The translations under genes were made by a program, and so were the position numbers. DNA of 64,000 nucleotides from Dactylosporangium vinaceum. GTDB taxonomy: Bacteria > Actinomycetota > Actinomycetes > Mycobacteriales > Micromonosporaceae. Each line of letters opens with the position of its first letter. The first letter of the stretch is position 1. Below, one piece after another: positions 51,569 to 60,378 of this stretch. The notes below the pieces were generated by a model that was given only the letters and a program-made list of their open reading frames with translations, was not told the DNA's origin and ran no database searches. Where the stretch lies: positions 372,001 through 436,000 of the forward strand of contig NZ_CP061913.1 of the NCBI RefSeq assembly GCF_019904175.1, given 5' to 3'.

Positions 51569-51763
51569 GTGCCCCCTGCACTGCGCGACGCCGCCGACGG
51601 CTCTTCGATCATGAGGCGGGCCGTGCTGCTGGCCGGGTGGGTCGGGGCCGGCCGGCCGGTGACGGCGAAGGGCGTCCTGCGACCGGTCGACGTCGCGGGG
51701 GCGCTGGCGGCCATCGGGCGGTTGATGCGGACCGGGTGGCTGAATCGACGCATATCGGTCTAA
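51569..51763 (+). pseudogene. Short fragment of an actinobacterial conserved protein
   Basis: 64 residues: LRDAADGSSIMRRAVLLAGW followed by VGAGRPVTAKGVLRPVDVAG. The WVG-x-GRPVTAKGVLRP pattern is the N-terminus of a longer conserved actinomycete protein. Here the frame ends after about 20 further residues without the rest, so it is probably a remnant. It reads away from the TPR gene. Confidence 0.35.
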
Positions 51764-51856
51764 GGTGTTGACGATCATCTTTCGCAGGCGCACGGGGGTG
51801 TCCTGGCGAGGCTGTGCTGTGCGACCCCGTGCGCCCTCTGTGTGAGGAGCGTCAAA

Positions 51857-52831
51857 TTGAAGCAGCGCATGGGGGCGGCCCTGGCCGGGCTGTGCGTCGG
51901 GTTGCTGGCGGTGACGCTGGTGGCGCCGGCCGCTTCGGCATCGCGACCCGCGACGCTTACCGTTCCGGGTGACGACTACTACCCGGAGAGCATCTCCGCC
52001 GCGGCCAACGGCGACCTGTATGTCGGCAGCATCACGACCGGCGCCATCACCCGCTTCCGCGCCGGTTCGTCGGTGGCGGAGCCGTTCGTCGCGGCCGGCG
52101 TCAACGTCGGCACCGCGGGCGTGCTCGTCGACGACGCGCGGCGGGTGCTGTGGACCTGCAACATCGACCTGAGCTTCCAGCAGCCGACGTCGCTGCGGGC
52201 GTTCTCGCTGCGGACGGGTACGCCCGTCGCCGACTACGTACTGCCCGACGGCGGCGTATGCGCCGACATCACAAACGTACGCGGCGCCCTCTTCATCACC
52301 GACACCACCAACCCGACCGCCTCACCGCAGGCGCCGGGCCGCATCCTCAAGCTCACGACGCCCAACCCGGTGAGCGCGGCCGGCGGCACGCTCAGCGTCT
52401 GGTCGGCCGACCCGGCCTTCACCGCGGGCCCGGGGCTGCAGATCAACGGGATCGCCTTCGACGGCTTCGGCACGCTGTACACCACGAACTACGGCTCCGG
52501 TCAGCTGATCCGGGTCCGCATCGCCCCGGACGGCAGCGCCCAGCCGGCCGAGCTCATCGCGACGCCGCGGCCGCTCGTCAACCCCGACGGGATCCGCATG
52601 CTGAGCCCGACCCGGCTGCTGATCACGGAGAACCCGGGGCGGGTGAGCTACGTCGACGTACGGACCGGCGCGGTGGTCCTGATCAGCGACGCCGTCGACC
52701 AGCCGACCTCGGTGGTGCGGGTCGGCCGCGACCTCTGGGTCGCCGAGGGCCAGGTCCTGCGCCTCCAGGCCGGCGAGGCTCCGCACCTGCCGTTCACGGT
52801 ACGTCGCGTGCCGCTCCCGGCCGGTCTCTGA
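51857..52831 (+). CDS. Secreted SMP-30/gluconolactonase-like beta-propeller protein
   Basis: 324 residues from TTG 51857, supported by GAGGAG eight bases upstream; GTG 51842 and ATG 51869 are also in frame. A signal peptide (GAALAGLCVGLLAVTLVAPA, cut near ASAS) is followed by propeller-like repeats (PESISAAANGDLYVGSITTG, GVLVDDARRVLWTCNIDLSF, ADITNVRGALFITDTTNP, INGIAFDGFGTLYTTNYGSG, LLITENPGRVSYVDVRTG, TSVVRVGRDLWVAEGQVLRL). These resemble SMP-30/Gluconolactonase or vegetative-cell-type YncE propellers. No metal ligands could be assigned. It acts outside the membrane. Confidence 0.7.
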   Translation: MKQRMGAALAGLCVGLLAVTLVAPAASASRPATLTVPGDDYYPESISAAANGDLYVGSITTGAITRFRAGSSVAEPFVAAGVNVGTAGVLVDDARRVLWTCNIDLSFQQPTSLRAFSLRTGTPVADYVLPDGGVCADITNVRGALFITDTTNPTASPQAPGRILKLTTPNPVSAAGGTLSVWSADPAFTAGPGLQINGIAFDGFGTLYTTNYGSGQLIRVRIAPDGSAQPAELIATPRPLVNPDGIRMLSPTRLLITENPGRVSYVDVRTGAVVLISDAVDQPTSVVRVGRDLWVAEGQVLRLQAGEAPHLPFTVRRVPLPAGL

Positions 52832-52840
52832 GCAGTCTTC

Positions 52841-52871
52841 GCGGGTGGGCGATCATCGGTCGTCCACCCGC
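52841..52871. terminator. Bidirectional terminator hairpin
   Basis: Arms 52841-52852 and 52860-52871 (GCGGGTGGGCGA with one G-T pair) enclose a 7-base loop. It sits exactly between the convergent propeller gene and the Crp/Fnr gene. Confidence 0.75.
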
Positions 52872-53585
52872 TCACATGTCACCGCGTAGTTCGGCCGCGT
52901 CCCGCAGCGCGGCGAGGTCGGCCACCGTCACCGAGCGATAGCCGGTGACGATAAGTCCATCCCGCCGGAAGTCCCTCAGCGCCTTCTGCACCGTCACCTG
53001 AGCGGCGCCGCACAAGCTCGCAAGTTCCAGCTGGGTCAGCTCGAATCCGATCTCGATGCCGGTCGGCGTCCACCGCCCGTACGCGAGCGCCATCTTCACC
53101 AGGACGCGCGCGACGCGGACCTTTGCGGAGTATGCGGTGAACTCCACCCGGAACTGGTTCGCCCAGCGCAGGCGATCGGCGACCATGCCGGCCAGTGCGA
53201 GCGCCGCACTGGGCTGTCGCTCGAGAAACGTCTGCAGCTGCCGGCGATGGATCACGCTGTACACCGATTCAGTGCACGCCGCGACGGTCGCGGAGCGTGG
53301 AAGATCGTTGAGGGCGGACATCTCCCCGACAAGATCCCCACCGACCCGGATCGCCAGAAGTGACTCCGATCCATCGCTCGTCAGGGCGGTGACCTTGAAG
53401 ACCCCGCCCTGCAACAGCACGACGTACCGGTCGAGCGCGCCCTGATGTATCAGGATGTCGCCCGGCTCGGCGCGGCGGCGCGGGGCGATCGCCTGGAGGT
53501 CGTCGCACGCCTGAATGGTGAGTCGGTGCAAATAGGTCCCGGGCGGCCACTTGACCGCGTCGGTGTTCGCGAGGCCCATCGCCAA
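52872..53585 (-). CDS. Crp/Fnr-family transcriptional regulator
   Basis: 237 residues. A cyclic-nucleotide-binding beta-barrel is at 15-130 (GDILIHQGALDRYVVLLQGG, VGGDLVGEMSALNDLPRSAT, VIHRRQLQTFLERQPS). The dimer helix and an HTH_Crp domain are at 155-225 (IGFELTQLELASLCGAAQVT, VQKALRDFRRDGLIVTGY). The phosphate-binding cassette GEMSALNDLPRSAT resembles those that bind cyclic nucleotides, with Glu and Arg in place. No Fe-S cysteines are present. It lies 59 bp downstream of the PycTM-like gene on the same strand, next to a cyclase-like gene. Confidence 0.88.
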   Translation of the reverse strand: MAMGLANTDAVKWPPGTYLHRLTIQACDDLQAIAPRRRAEPGDILIHQGALDRYVVLLQGGVFKVTALTSDGSESLLAIRVGGDLVGEMSALNDLPRSATVAACTESVYSVIHRRQLQTFLERQPSAALALAGMVADRLRWANQFRVEFTAYSAKVRVARVLVKMALAYGRWTPTGIEIGFELTQLELASLCGAAQVTVQKALRDFRRDGLIVTGYRSVTVADLAALRDAAELRGDM

Positions 53586-53644
53586 TTACCCTTCGCCTCT
53601 TAGGGATACACACTCTGCCATATAGTGGTGGCTCGCTGTAGCGC

Positions 53645-54184
53645 TTACCGCGCGGCCAAGACGAGCCCGAGGCCGAGCCAGGTGATCGAGCTCGCCACGG
53701 TGACGGCCATCCAGGGCAAACACGCTTGGATTGCCCGGAACTTCTGCATCGCGATATCCGCCAGGGTCGCCGCGGCCGCCCAGGCCTCGTCGCGCTGCTG
53801 CTCAACCGACGTGACTGCGGCGGGTCGGCGGAAGGTCCCGAGATCCGGCAGCGCGAAGCGGTTGCCGGGCACACCTCCCGGCTCGCCCAGGCGTGGCGCG
53901 AGACAGCGGCCAAGATGCCAGATCGCGACAGCCGCACTGGTGGCGATCGTCGACCCGAGAGCGACCAAGCTGACGGTCGCCGCGACGCCGGACCCGGGTG
54001 CGGAGGAGGTGGCACCGGGCTGATCGGCGATCATGGCAACGATGCCGGCCAGGCTCGTGAGCAGCAGCGCCGCTTTGGTGTCGGCGTGTTGGATGGACGC
54101 CTGCGTCGACGCCCCTACCGCCAGGGCGAGCCGTAGATCTTCCAGAGGATCCAGGCACTCCGGTGTTTCGCTCATGAAAGCCAT
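53645..54184 (-). CDS. PycTM-like membrane effector protein
   Basis: 179 residues from ATG 54184 (or 54175). The pattern fits the Pycsar effector transmembrane family: an N-terminal helix ending QHADTKAALLLTSLAGIVAM, a second hydrophobic helix (VAATVSLVALGSTIATSAAV), a loop with LAPRLGEPGG, a helix with LADIAMQKFRAIQACLPW, and a final membrane helix (VTVASSITWLGLGLVLAA). In Pycsar defence PycTM proteins respond to cyclic pyrimidine nucleotides and break membrane integrity. It is divergent from a cyclase-like gene and shares its promoter region. The match is by pattern and the cyclic-nucleotide link is inference. Confidence 0.6.
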   Translation of the reverse strand: MAFMSETPECLDPLEDLRLALAVGASTQASIQHADTKAALLLTSLAGIVAMIADQPGATSSAPGSGVAATVSLVALGSTIATSAAVAIWHLGRCLAPRLGEPGGVPGNRFALPDLGTFRRPAAVTSVEQQRDEAWAAAATLADIAMQKFRAIQACLPWMAVTVASSITWLGLGLVLAAR

Positions 54185-54225
54185 TGCAGCCGGCACCGAT
54201 CGGAGCGATTGCCTCGGAAGATCGG

Positions 54226-54253
54226 TTGACCGCCTTCGGCCATGCCGTATTTC
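54226..54253 (+). promoter_or_regulatory. Possible promoter of the cyclase-like operon
   Basis: TTGACC (54226-54231) and TATTTC (54248-54253) are 16 bp apart in the 156-bp gap between the divergent PycTM-like and cyclase-like genes. The match to a vegetative promoter is moderate. Confidence 0.3.
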
Positions 54254-54340
54254 GACGGAATCTCCACCGACATTCATCGATATACAAGACGGGTCGCCGA
54301 CGCTCATCGCGTGGCGGCCCGCGGGTCCAAGGAGGCGGCA

Positions 54341-55111
54341 ATGCCCGAACCAGTTCATCCCCGACGTCGCATCGTTGTCGCCCTCGACATCGAGCGTTAC
54401 AGCCCTCGGGACAACGTCCGGCAGTATCAGGCGCAACAGTCGTTCCGAGACGCCCTGCACGAGGCGGTCGAGAGTGTAGGACTCGACCGTCGCAGCTGGA
54501 CCACCCAGCAGTCAGGCGATGGCGAGCTGGCGATTCTGCCGGCCGAAACCTCGGAACTGACAGTCGTGGCGGACTTCGTTCCGGCGCTGGATCGGATCCT
54601 GTGCGAGCACAATCGCAGCCTCCTGCCCGAGGCCAAGGTGCGGCTCCGGGTCGCGATCCATCAGGGCCTGGTCCATCTCACCGGCGCAAACGGGTATCCG
54701 GGCGAGGCCATTGTCGAGGTCTGCCGGCTGCTCGATGCCGAACCGCTCCGGCACGCCCTGACGGTATTTCCCCGCGCGTCCGTTGCGCTCATCGTGTCGC
54801 GCAGCATCTTCCAGGACGTCGTCCGGCACGGGTATCGCGGGCTGAGCCCCGAGCGTTTCGCTCAGGTTCACGTGGCGGTGAAGCAGCTGACGGCTGACGC
54901 CTGGATCTATGTGCCGGGCGAGGACGCGGGCGCAGTGCAGTGGCCGCGGCCGGCCGCGGCTCCGTCGGCTCCACCGGTTGAGCAACCGAGCTCGGACGCT
55001 GCCTCGTACCAGATCAGCGGTGTGACAACGCACGGCCCGGCGGTGTTCGGCTCCGGTGGCACGGCAATCGGTACGGTCAACGGATCGTGGGATGGAAGGT
55101 CCGGCCGGTGA
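54341..55111 (+). CDS. Class III nucleotide-cyclase-like protein
   Basis: 256 residues from ATG 54341 with GGAGG 8 bases upstream. The domain (residues 5-190) follows class III cyclase order: RIVVALDIERYSPRDNVRQY with the first metal-binding Asp, WTTQQSGDGELAILPAE with the second (GDG), VRLRVAIHQGLVHLTGANGY, then GEAIVEVCRLLDAEPL with the conserved Arg, and VKQLTADAWIYVPG at the end. The transition-state Asn usually four residues before that Arg appears to be Val, so catalysis is uncertain. The C-terminal tail (SYQISGVTTHGPAVFGSGG) recalls the adaptor tails of actinobacterial NTPase conflict systems. Its stop overlaps the NTPase start (GTGA). Confidence 0.6.
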   Translation: MPEPVHPRRRIVVALDIERYSPRDNVRQYQAQQSFRDALHEAVESVGLDRRSWTTQQSGDGELAILPAETSELTVVADFVPALDRILCEHNRSLLPEAKVRLRVAIHQGLVHLTGANGYPGEAIVEVCRLLDAEPLRHALTVFPRASVALIVSRSIFQDVVRHGYRGLSPERFAQVHVAVKQLTADAWIYVPGEDAGAVQWPRPAAAPSAPPVEQPSSDAASYQISGVTTHGPAVFGSGGTAIGTVNGSWDGRSGR

Positions 55112-57210
55112 CCGCCATCAAGGAGCCGGGGCCGAAGGCGGAAGCGCCGGAGCAGGACGACGGCACCGCCGACGACGCGCGTTCTCTCTCGCCGCAGACA
55201 ATCCGGTCCTACGGCATCTCCGACTCGGAGTTCCTCGGACCATCGGCCTTCGGCCCGAACTCGACGTCGATCGGCGCGATCCTGAATGTCGGCCGTGATC
55301 GGGAGAAGCGGCGGTCGGTGAACCGACCCCTGGACGGCGGACTGGTGCTCGAGCGCATGCACACCTATGCCGAGACCGCGACACCGGACCGTCTGGTCGG
55401 GCGGCTCAACCATCGGTCGGTCGCCTACCTCAGCGGCCCACCGGGCAGCGGGCGATTCACCGCCGCGCTCGTTGGGCTGGCTCGCCGCCACCCCGCGAAC
55501 CAGATCACCCAGGTGTACCTCGTCGGCGACGATCCTCTCCATACGTACTACTCGGACCCAGAGCTACTGCGATCCGGATACGGACACATCGTGGAGCTCG
55601 CCCCGGCCGTCAAGCCGGACTTCTCGGAACTGGCCCAGCTGTCGGCGCTTGCCCAGGCCGCCCGAGCATCGATCGTGTTCGTGAGTGCCGACACCGGGCA
55701 CGGACTCGTCGACTATCGCGTCGAGCATGAGAGCCCCGAACCCGGTGCCGTCTTCCTGGCGTGGCTGGAGCGGCGCCTCCGCGACCGCGGCCACTGCATC
55801 GATGCCTGCCTGCCGTGCGACGGCGAATGTGTGCGCCGATATGTCGAGTACTGTCGCGCTGAGTATCTGCGTCTTCTGTCGGTGACCACGATGACCGACG
55901 CAGTCCGCTTTGCGGCAGACTTCGCGGAGCGCCGGCCGGACCCCGGCAACGCGGCGGACCTGCTGGCCGACAGCGCTTCGGTGCGAAACAGGGCAATCGA
56001 ACTGTTCAAAACGGCTCAGCCACCAGACGAAGCGAGCCGAGACCGGCACCGGCTCCGGCGAGCCGCACAGCACAGGCGCGCCGCCCGCCTGGCTTTCGCC
56101 GTGTTCGACGGCTACCCGTTGACACGAGTCTTTGCCGCGACGAGTGCATTGATGCGGCGGCTTGATGACGCGGCCGGTCGAGCCGCGAGCGACCGCACAG
56201 TGCTCGAGCACAACCTCGATGACCTGCTCGACGAGATCCGCTCGGATGCGCAGCCCGACGGCGTGGTCGGCGCCGCCCGGATCGCGCGGCTCCGGCAGCC
56301 GCGGTTGGTGCGTGGGCTGCTCGACGTTGCCTGGCACGAGTACGACACGGCTCGCCAGCCGTTGCTGCGATGGCTCGACGACCTGACCGAGACCGGCGAT
56401 GTCCGTCCGGTTGCGGCGGCGGCTGGACTGCTCTGCGAATACGATTTCAAGCAGGTCCATCACGACCTCTTGGACAAGTGGGCGGTGAGCCCACAGCCGT
56501 CCCGCCGTCAAGCGGCCGCGCTCGCCTGCGAGTTGGCAGTACGCAATCCGGCTCTGACGTCCCGGGTGCTCGAATGCGTCGCGGGATGGGTGCAGCATCC
56601 CGGATACCGGCGAGATACGGCTGTTCGGACGTACGCCACCAACACCTTCAGGCGCGGCTACGCACTCGAGGCGCTGGCGGTGCTGGAGGTGGCGGCGCAT
56701 GACGCGATGCAGAACGGAAGCAATGCGATACCCGTCGGCATCCGCGGAATCTATGACACGCACCCGGCTGAGGTCGTGAAACGGCTCGTCGACTGGGCGG
56801 ATTCCGAGATTCCCAATCTTCGGAACATGGCCAGCCGCTGCCTGATACGCCTGGCCGCCGCGGACTCCGATGCCGTCGGAGCCTCGTCGACACGAGCGTG
56901 GCCAATGCTGCTGCACCAGACGGTGAACGGCGACGTGGCCGCCGCCGACCACGCCCGCCTCTGGCCCAATGCGCTGCTGCACCCGAAGACCGCCCGCCAA
57001 GCGTGGCCCGCCGTGGAGCGTTGGATCCGGCTGTCGGCCGACGATGCCCAGCTGCGAGACGTGTTCCGCCTGGTGTTCGGCCCGATCTTCCGCGAGGGTC
57101 CGATCAATCGCCGCGCCGACTTCTACCTGCGGTGCTTCTGGCGGCGCAGCATGCCTGACTCCCCGATCCTCGACACCGTCGCCGAGATGTTGCAAGGAGC
57201 GTCGCGATGA
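55108..57210 (+). CDS. P-loop NTPase-like protein with helical repeats
   Basis: 700 residues from GTG 55108, which overlaps the cyclase-like stop; ATG 55087 is an in-frame alternative. Near residue 110 is a Walker A-like SGPPGSGRFTAALVGLAR in which the usual Lys is Arg. A weak Walker B-like ASIVFVSADTG follows near 190. From about 330 onward the protein is built of helical, HEAT-like repeats (LRQPRLVRGLLDVAWHEYDT, RQAAALACELAVRNPALTSR, AVRTYATNTFRRGYALEALA). A Cys cluster CIDACLPCDGEC is near 230. This could be a STAND-like sensor with altered nucleotide handling. Its stop overlaps the next gene (ATGA). Confidence 0.6.
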   Translation: MTAIKEPGPKAEAPEQDDGTADDARSLSPQTIRSYGISDSEFLGPSAFGPNSTSIGAILNVGRDREKRRSVNRPLDGGLVLERMHTYAETATPDRLVGRLNHRSVAYLSGPPGSGRFTAALVGLARRHPANQITQVYLVGDDPLHTYYSDPELLRSGYGHIVELAPAVKPDFSELAQLSALAQAARASIVFVSADTGHGLVDYRVEHESPEPGAVFLAWLERRLRDRGHCIDACLPCDGECVRRYVEYCRAEYLRLLSVTTMTDAVRFAADFAERRPDPGNAADLLADSASVRNRAIELFKTAQPPDEASRDRHRLRRAAQHRRAARLAFAVFDGYPLTRVFAATSALMRRLDDAAGRAASDRTVLEHNLDDLLDEIRSDAQPDGVVGAARIARLRQPRLVRGLLDVAWHEYDTARQPLLRWLDDLTETGDVRPVAAAAGLLCEYDFKQVHHDLLDKWAVSPQPSRRQAAALACELAVRNPALTSRVLECVAGWVQHPGYRRDTAVRTYATNTFRRGYALEALAVLEVAAHDAMQNGSNAIPVGIRGIYDTHPAEVVKRLVDWADSEIPNLRNMASRCLIRLAAADSDAVGASSTRAWPMLLHQTVNGDVAAADHARLWPNALLHPKTARQAWPAVERWIRLSADDAQLRDVFRLVFGPIFREGPINRRADFYLRCFWRRSMPDSPILDTVAEMLQGASR

Positions 57211-58013
57211 CCACCGACTTCTACACGGCCGATCCAATGGCGACACGATCGCGAGGGCAGGGGTTCCGCGAATTCTTCGCCACGCTGCTGCGGCCTCCCG
57301 CGGTCCAGCAACCGGAACTCGAGTTCGAGCTGACCGAGGTACGGACGGATGCGCCGATCGCCCTGGCGGCGAAGGGCGAGGCGTTCGACTTCTACGTCCG
57401 CCCCACCTTCACCTGGCGGGCCGAGGACATGGTCCGGACCCGCTTCGAGGAGCTCGTCGATGCGTACACGCCCGACGCGTTGCAGGCGCTGCGCGATCGA
57501 GCCGAGCGGCTCGCCAGGGCCTTCGAGCCCCATCGATCGCAGGACCTCGAACACGAGATCAACAGGCTCCTGGCGGCCCGAAACTGGGCTCTGGGCCCGA
57601 AGCACGAGCGGATCACCTGTCAGCCGGAGGTCTTCGTGCTGCCGGATCGGCGTGTCCGGGAAGCGATGCAGCCCTACTGGCGCCAACGAATCGAGATGCA
57701 GACGGAGCACGAACTGGCAATGCGCCGAGCCGAGCTGACCCGCGAGCGAACACAGGCATGGTCCAGGGCCATGGCGGCGCTGGAGACCGACTCACGCAAT
57801 CGCCACGCGGCCGCGCTGGTCGGGCACGAGGCGTTCGCCACGGCCTTCACGGCGATGACGCAGGGGCGTAAGGACGAGCTGCTGAAGCTGATCGACCTGC
57901 TGGAGAAGGCGGGGCACGGTTTCAACGGGCTCGGCTTGTACGAGTACGCGGAAGGGCTGGATGCGGCGCTCGCGGAGTACCGCAAGCGCGCGGCCATGGA
58001 CGAGACCGGGTAG
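57207..58013 (+). CDS. Coiled-coil protein, last gene of the cyclase-like operon
   Basis: 268 residues from ATG 57207, overlapping the NTPase stop. The first 75 residues are beta-rich (PELEFELTEVRTDAPIALAA, FDFYVRPTFTWRAEDM). The rest is charged and helical, probably coiled coil (LRDRAERLARAFEPHRSQDL, IEMQTEHELAMRRAELTRER). It ends in a conserved-looking GRKDELLKLIDLLEKAGHGF segment. The fold of the N-terminal part is reminiscent of SPFH-like proteins, which is only a guess. Tight coupling suggests a complex with the NTPase and the cyclase-like protein. Confidence 0.55.
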   Translation: MTTDFYTADPMATRSRGQGFREFFATLLRPPAVQQPELEFELTEVRTDAPIALAAKGEAFDFYVRPTFTWRAEDMVRTRFEELVDAYTPDALQALRDRAERLARAFEPHRSQDLEHEINRLLAARNWALGPKHERITCQPEVFVLPDRRVREAMQPYWRQRIEMQTEHELAMRRAELTRERTQAWSRAMAALETDSRNRHAAALVGHEAFATAFTAMTQGRKDELLKLIDLLEKAGHGFNGLGLYEYAEGLDAALAEYRKRAAMDETG

Positions 58014-58138
58014 CGCTCCGCAGTCACCCGTCCGAGCGGTTTGGGGTTCGTCTGGTGGCCGTCGTCCGTCGCCTGACGGACCTATGTCGTTTGTCCCTTA
58101 TGTACCGGTCTTTGGAACGGACATGGAGGGATTGGCGT

Positions 58139-58930
58139 ATGAGGCTTCGTCAAGCGTTCACCGCGGCCACCGTCGCCGCCGTCGGGCTCATGCTCGTCGT
58201 TGGCACCGGGGCCTACGCGGCGGGGCAGGCGAGTGGGAAGCTGGTTCGGCTGGCGCCCTGCAGCACGGTTCGGCACGGCAATACCGAAGGGATTCTCACC
58301 ACCTCCAACGGTGAGGCACCCAGCCCGACGAACCCCAACTCGACGGCTGTGCTCACGCTGCAGCGGGAAGGCGTCGACGCGACACTTCCGGACAACAGCG
58401 CGAAGGCTCTGTACCTCGAGGAGCCGAGCAGGACCGTCAAGCTCAACCGGATCGGCAAGCTGACGTACCGCACCGTGCAGCTCGCGCAGAGCGGTGTCGC
58501 CGTGTGGTCGTACCAGATCCCGATCGACATCAACGGCGGCACGCTGCAGGCCGGCGACTTCACCACGCTGGTGTACGAGCCGTACCAGGACGGGCAGACG
58601 ATCACGCCCGGTAAGTGGCAGAACTGGGATGCGCTGCGTAAGGGGCAGGCCAAGTGGTGGAGCACCCGGGCGCTCACCAACGTGGCGAACGGGGCAACGC
58701 AGACCTTCCCGACCGCCTGGTCGACGATCATCGCTGCCTACCCGGACGCCACCGTGCTCGCGTACGGCCTGGACCTGGGCAAAGGCGCGCCCGGCGCCTC
58801 GTCGCGGGTCGACAGTCTGACGTTCGGGGCGGACACCACGTGCGCTCAGCACCGGTGGTCGACGCGCTTCGGGCGCACGTCACACCCGCTTTCGCTGTTC
58901 CAGATCTGGCGGAAGTGGTTGCTACGGTAG
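58139..58930 (+). CDS. Hypothetical secreted protein
   Basis: 263 residues from ATG 58139, preceded by GGAGGG. A signal peptide (LRQAFTAATVAAVGLMLVVG, cut near AYAAGQ) is followed by a beta-rich domain (TVKLNRIGKLTYRTVQLAQS, AVWSYQIPIDINGGTLQAGD, FTTLVYEPYQDGQTITPGKW). A pair of Cys (APCSTV near the N-terminus and TTCAQH near the end) could bridge. No family was recognised. Not coupled to its neighbours. Confidence 0.55.
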   Translation: MRLRQAFTAATVAAVGLMLVVGTGAYAAGQASGKLVRLAPCSTVRHGNTEGILTTSNGEAPSPTNPNSTAVLTLQREGVDATLPDNSAKALYLEEPSRTVKLNRIGKLTYRTVQLAQSGVAVWSYQIPIDINGGTLQAGDFTTLVYEPYQDGQTITPGKWQNWDALRKGQAKWWSTRALTNVANGATQTFPTAWSTIIAAYPDATVLAYGLDLGKGAPGASSRVDSLTFGADTTCAQHRWSTRFGRTSHPLSLFQIWRKWLLR

Positions 58931-58968
58931 GGGCTTAGGCATCTCGGCTACGCAGGGGAGGGCAACGG

Positions 58969-60378
58969 GTGACGGAGCGTCGTCAACCGGAGCTCTCCCC
59001 TGTGGCGCACAGCTCGATGCGGGCGCGCTGGCGGGCGCTCATCCTCACCGACCCGGTTGCGCGTCTGGTGCGCAATGCCGTGCACGCGGACATTCACGAA
59101 GGCTATGACCTGCGGCAGCTCGCCCTCGCGGCGATCGATCTGGCCGTTGCGTCGCTCGGATTCGCGCGACCGCTCACGCTCGCGGAGCTGATCGAGTCGA
59201 TCGCCGAGCTGGCCGGGCACATGCGGGCGGCCCCGACCGGCGAGCACGAGGACGCGGCCCGGTGGGTGGTCAAGGGCCTGCTCAACGACGCCGACAACCA
59301 GCGGGCGTTCGTCTACTCCTTCAACAACAGCGAGGAGTACGCGTTCAAGCTCCTCCAGCTGCAGGACGGCCCCGACGGGGCTGTGGTCCTCGCGTCGCCA
59401 CAGGCTGTCATGTTGTACCTCTCGGGCCTCGATCTGGACGTCGACGACGCAGAAGCCGCATTTTCGGTGGTACTGCAGCGCCAGCTGCGAGACCGCCGGT
59501 TCGAGGCGGCCGGGCGCACGGCAATGCAGGCCGAGCGCGTATCCGTCGCCATGTCCGCCTCACTCGCCGACATTCTTGACGCGACGAAGCGGGACGTCCG
59601 GTCGGTCGACTGGGAAGCCGACGTGCCCCAGCGGCTGGCCCGGGCGCGGGAACACGTCGAGGCGCGGATCGCGGCCGACGCGGATGTGCTCAATCACGTT
59701 GCCGCCGGCATCGACACCGAGACCGATCCGGCCGTTCGGCGAGCCTCCGGGGAACTTGTCGACACGCTGCGGAGAATCCGCCAGGTGCACCTCGACCTGG
59801 CCGAGCGAGTCGGCGATGCCCGGAGCGTGTTTCTCGAAGCGCAGCTGCTGCAGGTCTTTGCCCGGCGAGTACACCTGCGGCTTTTGCATGTCGAGCAGGA
59901 ACTGCTCCATCCGGTGCTCCGGCTGCCGCAGGAACCGGCCACCGAAGTGGTCGAGGCGTTCGGCGACCGGGTGGTCGGGATGCAGATTCCGCGGCTGCTG
60001 CAGCTCGACAACCTCGTCGATGTGCTGCTCGCGCCGCCGCGATTGAGCGGGGCCGAGGACGAGGAGGCCGAGGAGCCCGGCGAGACCGAGGGCGTCGAGC
60101 TGCAGGCGTATCCGCCGGCGGTGGTCGCCGAAGCCAACCGCATTCTGCGCCGCGTGAAGGATCGGCCGGCGTCGCTTTCCGAGCTGCTCGCCGACGCGGG
60201 TGACGGGCCGGCCGCAGAGCTGGTGCTGCTGTCGGCGCTGTGGGCTTATGCACCCGATGTCGCCGAGCCCGACGAGGAGCACAGAATCACCATTCAGGCC
60301 GAGCGGACCGGGGCGTCGATCGACCACCCGCTGGTGTGGGGAGACAACCTGTTGGTGTCGTACACGGAGGAAGCGTGA
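58969..60378 (+). CDS. First subunit of an SMC-type ATPase operon (kleisin-like position)
   Basis: 469 residues from GTG 58969. Helical N-terminal half (IHEGYDLRQLALAAIDLAVA, LTLAELIESIAELAGHMRAA), then PQAVMLYLSGLDLDVDDAEA, a long helical middle with coiled coil (LARAREHVEARIAADADVLN, ASGELVDTLRRIRQVHLDLA), an acidic linker (EDEEAEEPGETEGVE) and a winged-helix-like C-terminus (VAEANRILRRVKDRPASLSE). The order long helical protein, about 236-residue protein, SMC-like ATPase matches MksF-MksE-MksB or JetA-JetB-JetC. Sequence similarity to those families is not evident to me, so the role is inference. Its stop overlaps the next gene (GTGA). Confidence 0.5.
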   Translation: MTERRQPELSPVAHSSMRARWRALILTDPVARLVRNAVHADIHEGYDLRQLALAAIDLAVASLGFARPLTLAELIESIAELAGHMRAAPTGEHEDAARWVVKGLLNDADNQRAFVYSFNNSEEYAFKLLQLQDGPDGAVVLASPQAVMLYLSGLDLDVDDAEAAFSVVLQRQLRDRRFEAAGRTAMQAERVSVAMSASLADILDATKRDVRSVDWEADVPQRLARAREHVEARIAADADVLNHVAAGIDTETDPAVRRASGELVDTLRRIRQVHLDLAERVGDARSVFLEAQLLQVFARRVHLRLLHVEQELLHPVLRLPQEPATEVVEAFGDRVVGMQIPRLLQLDNLVDVLLAPPRLSGAEDEEAEEPGETEGVELQAYPPAVVAEANRILRRVKDRPASLSELLADAGDGPAAELVLLSALWAYAPDVAEPDEEHRITIQAERTGASIDHPLVWGDNLLVSYTEEA

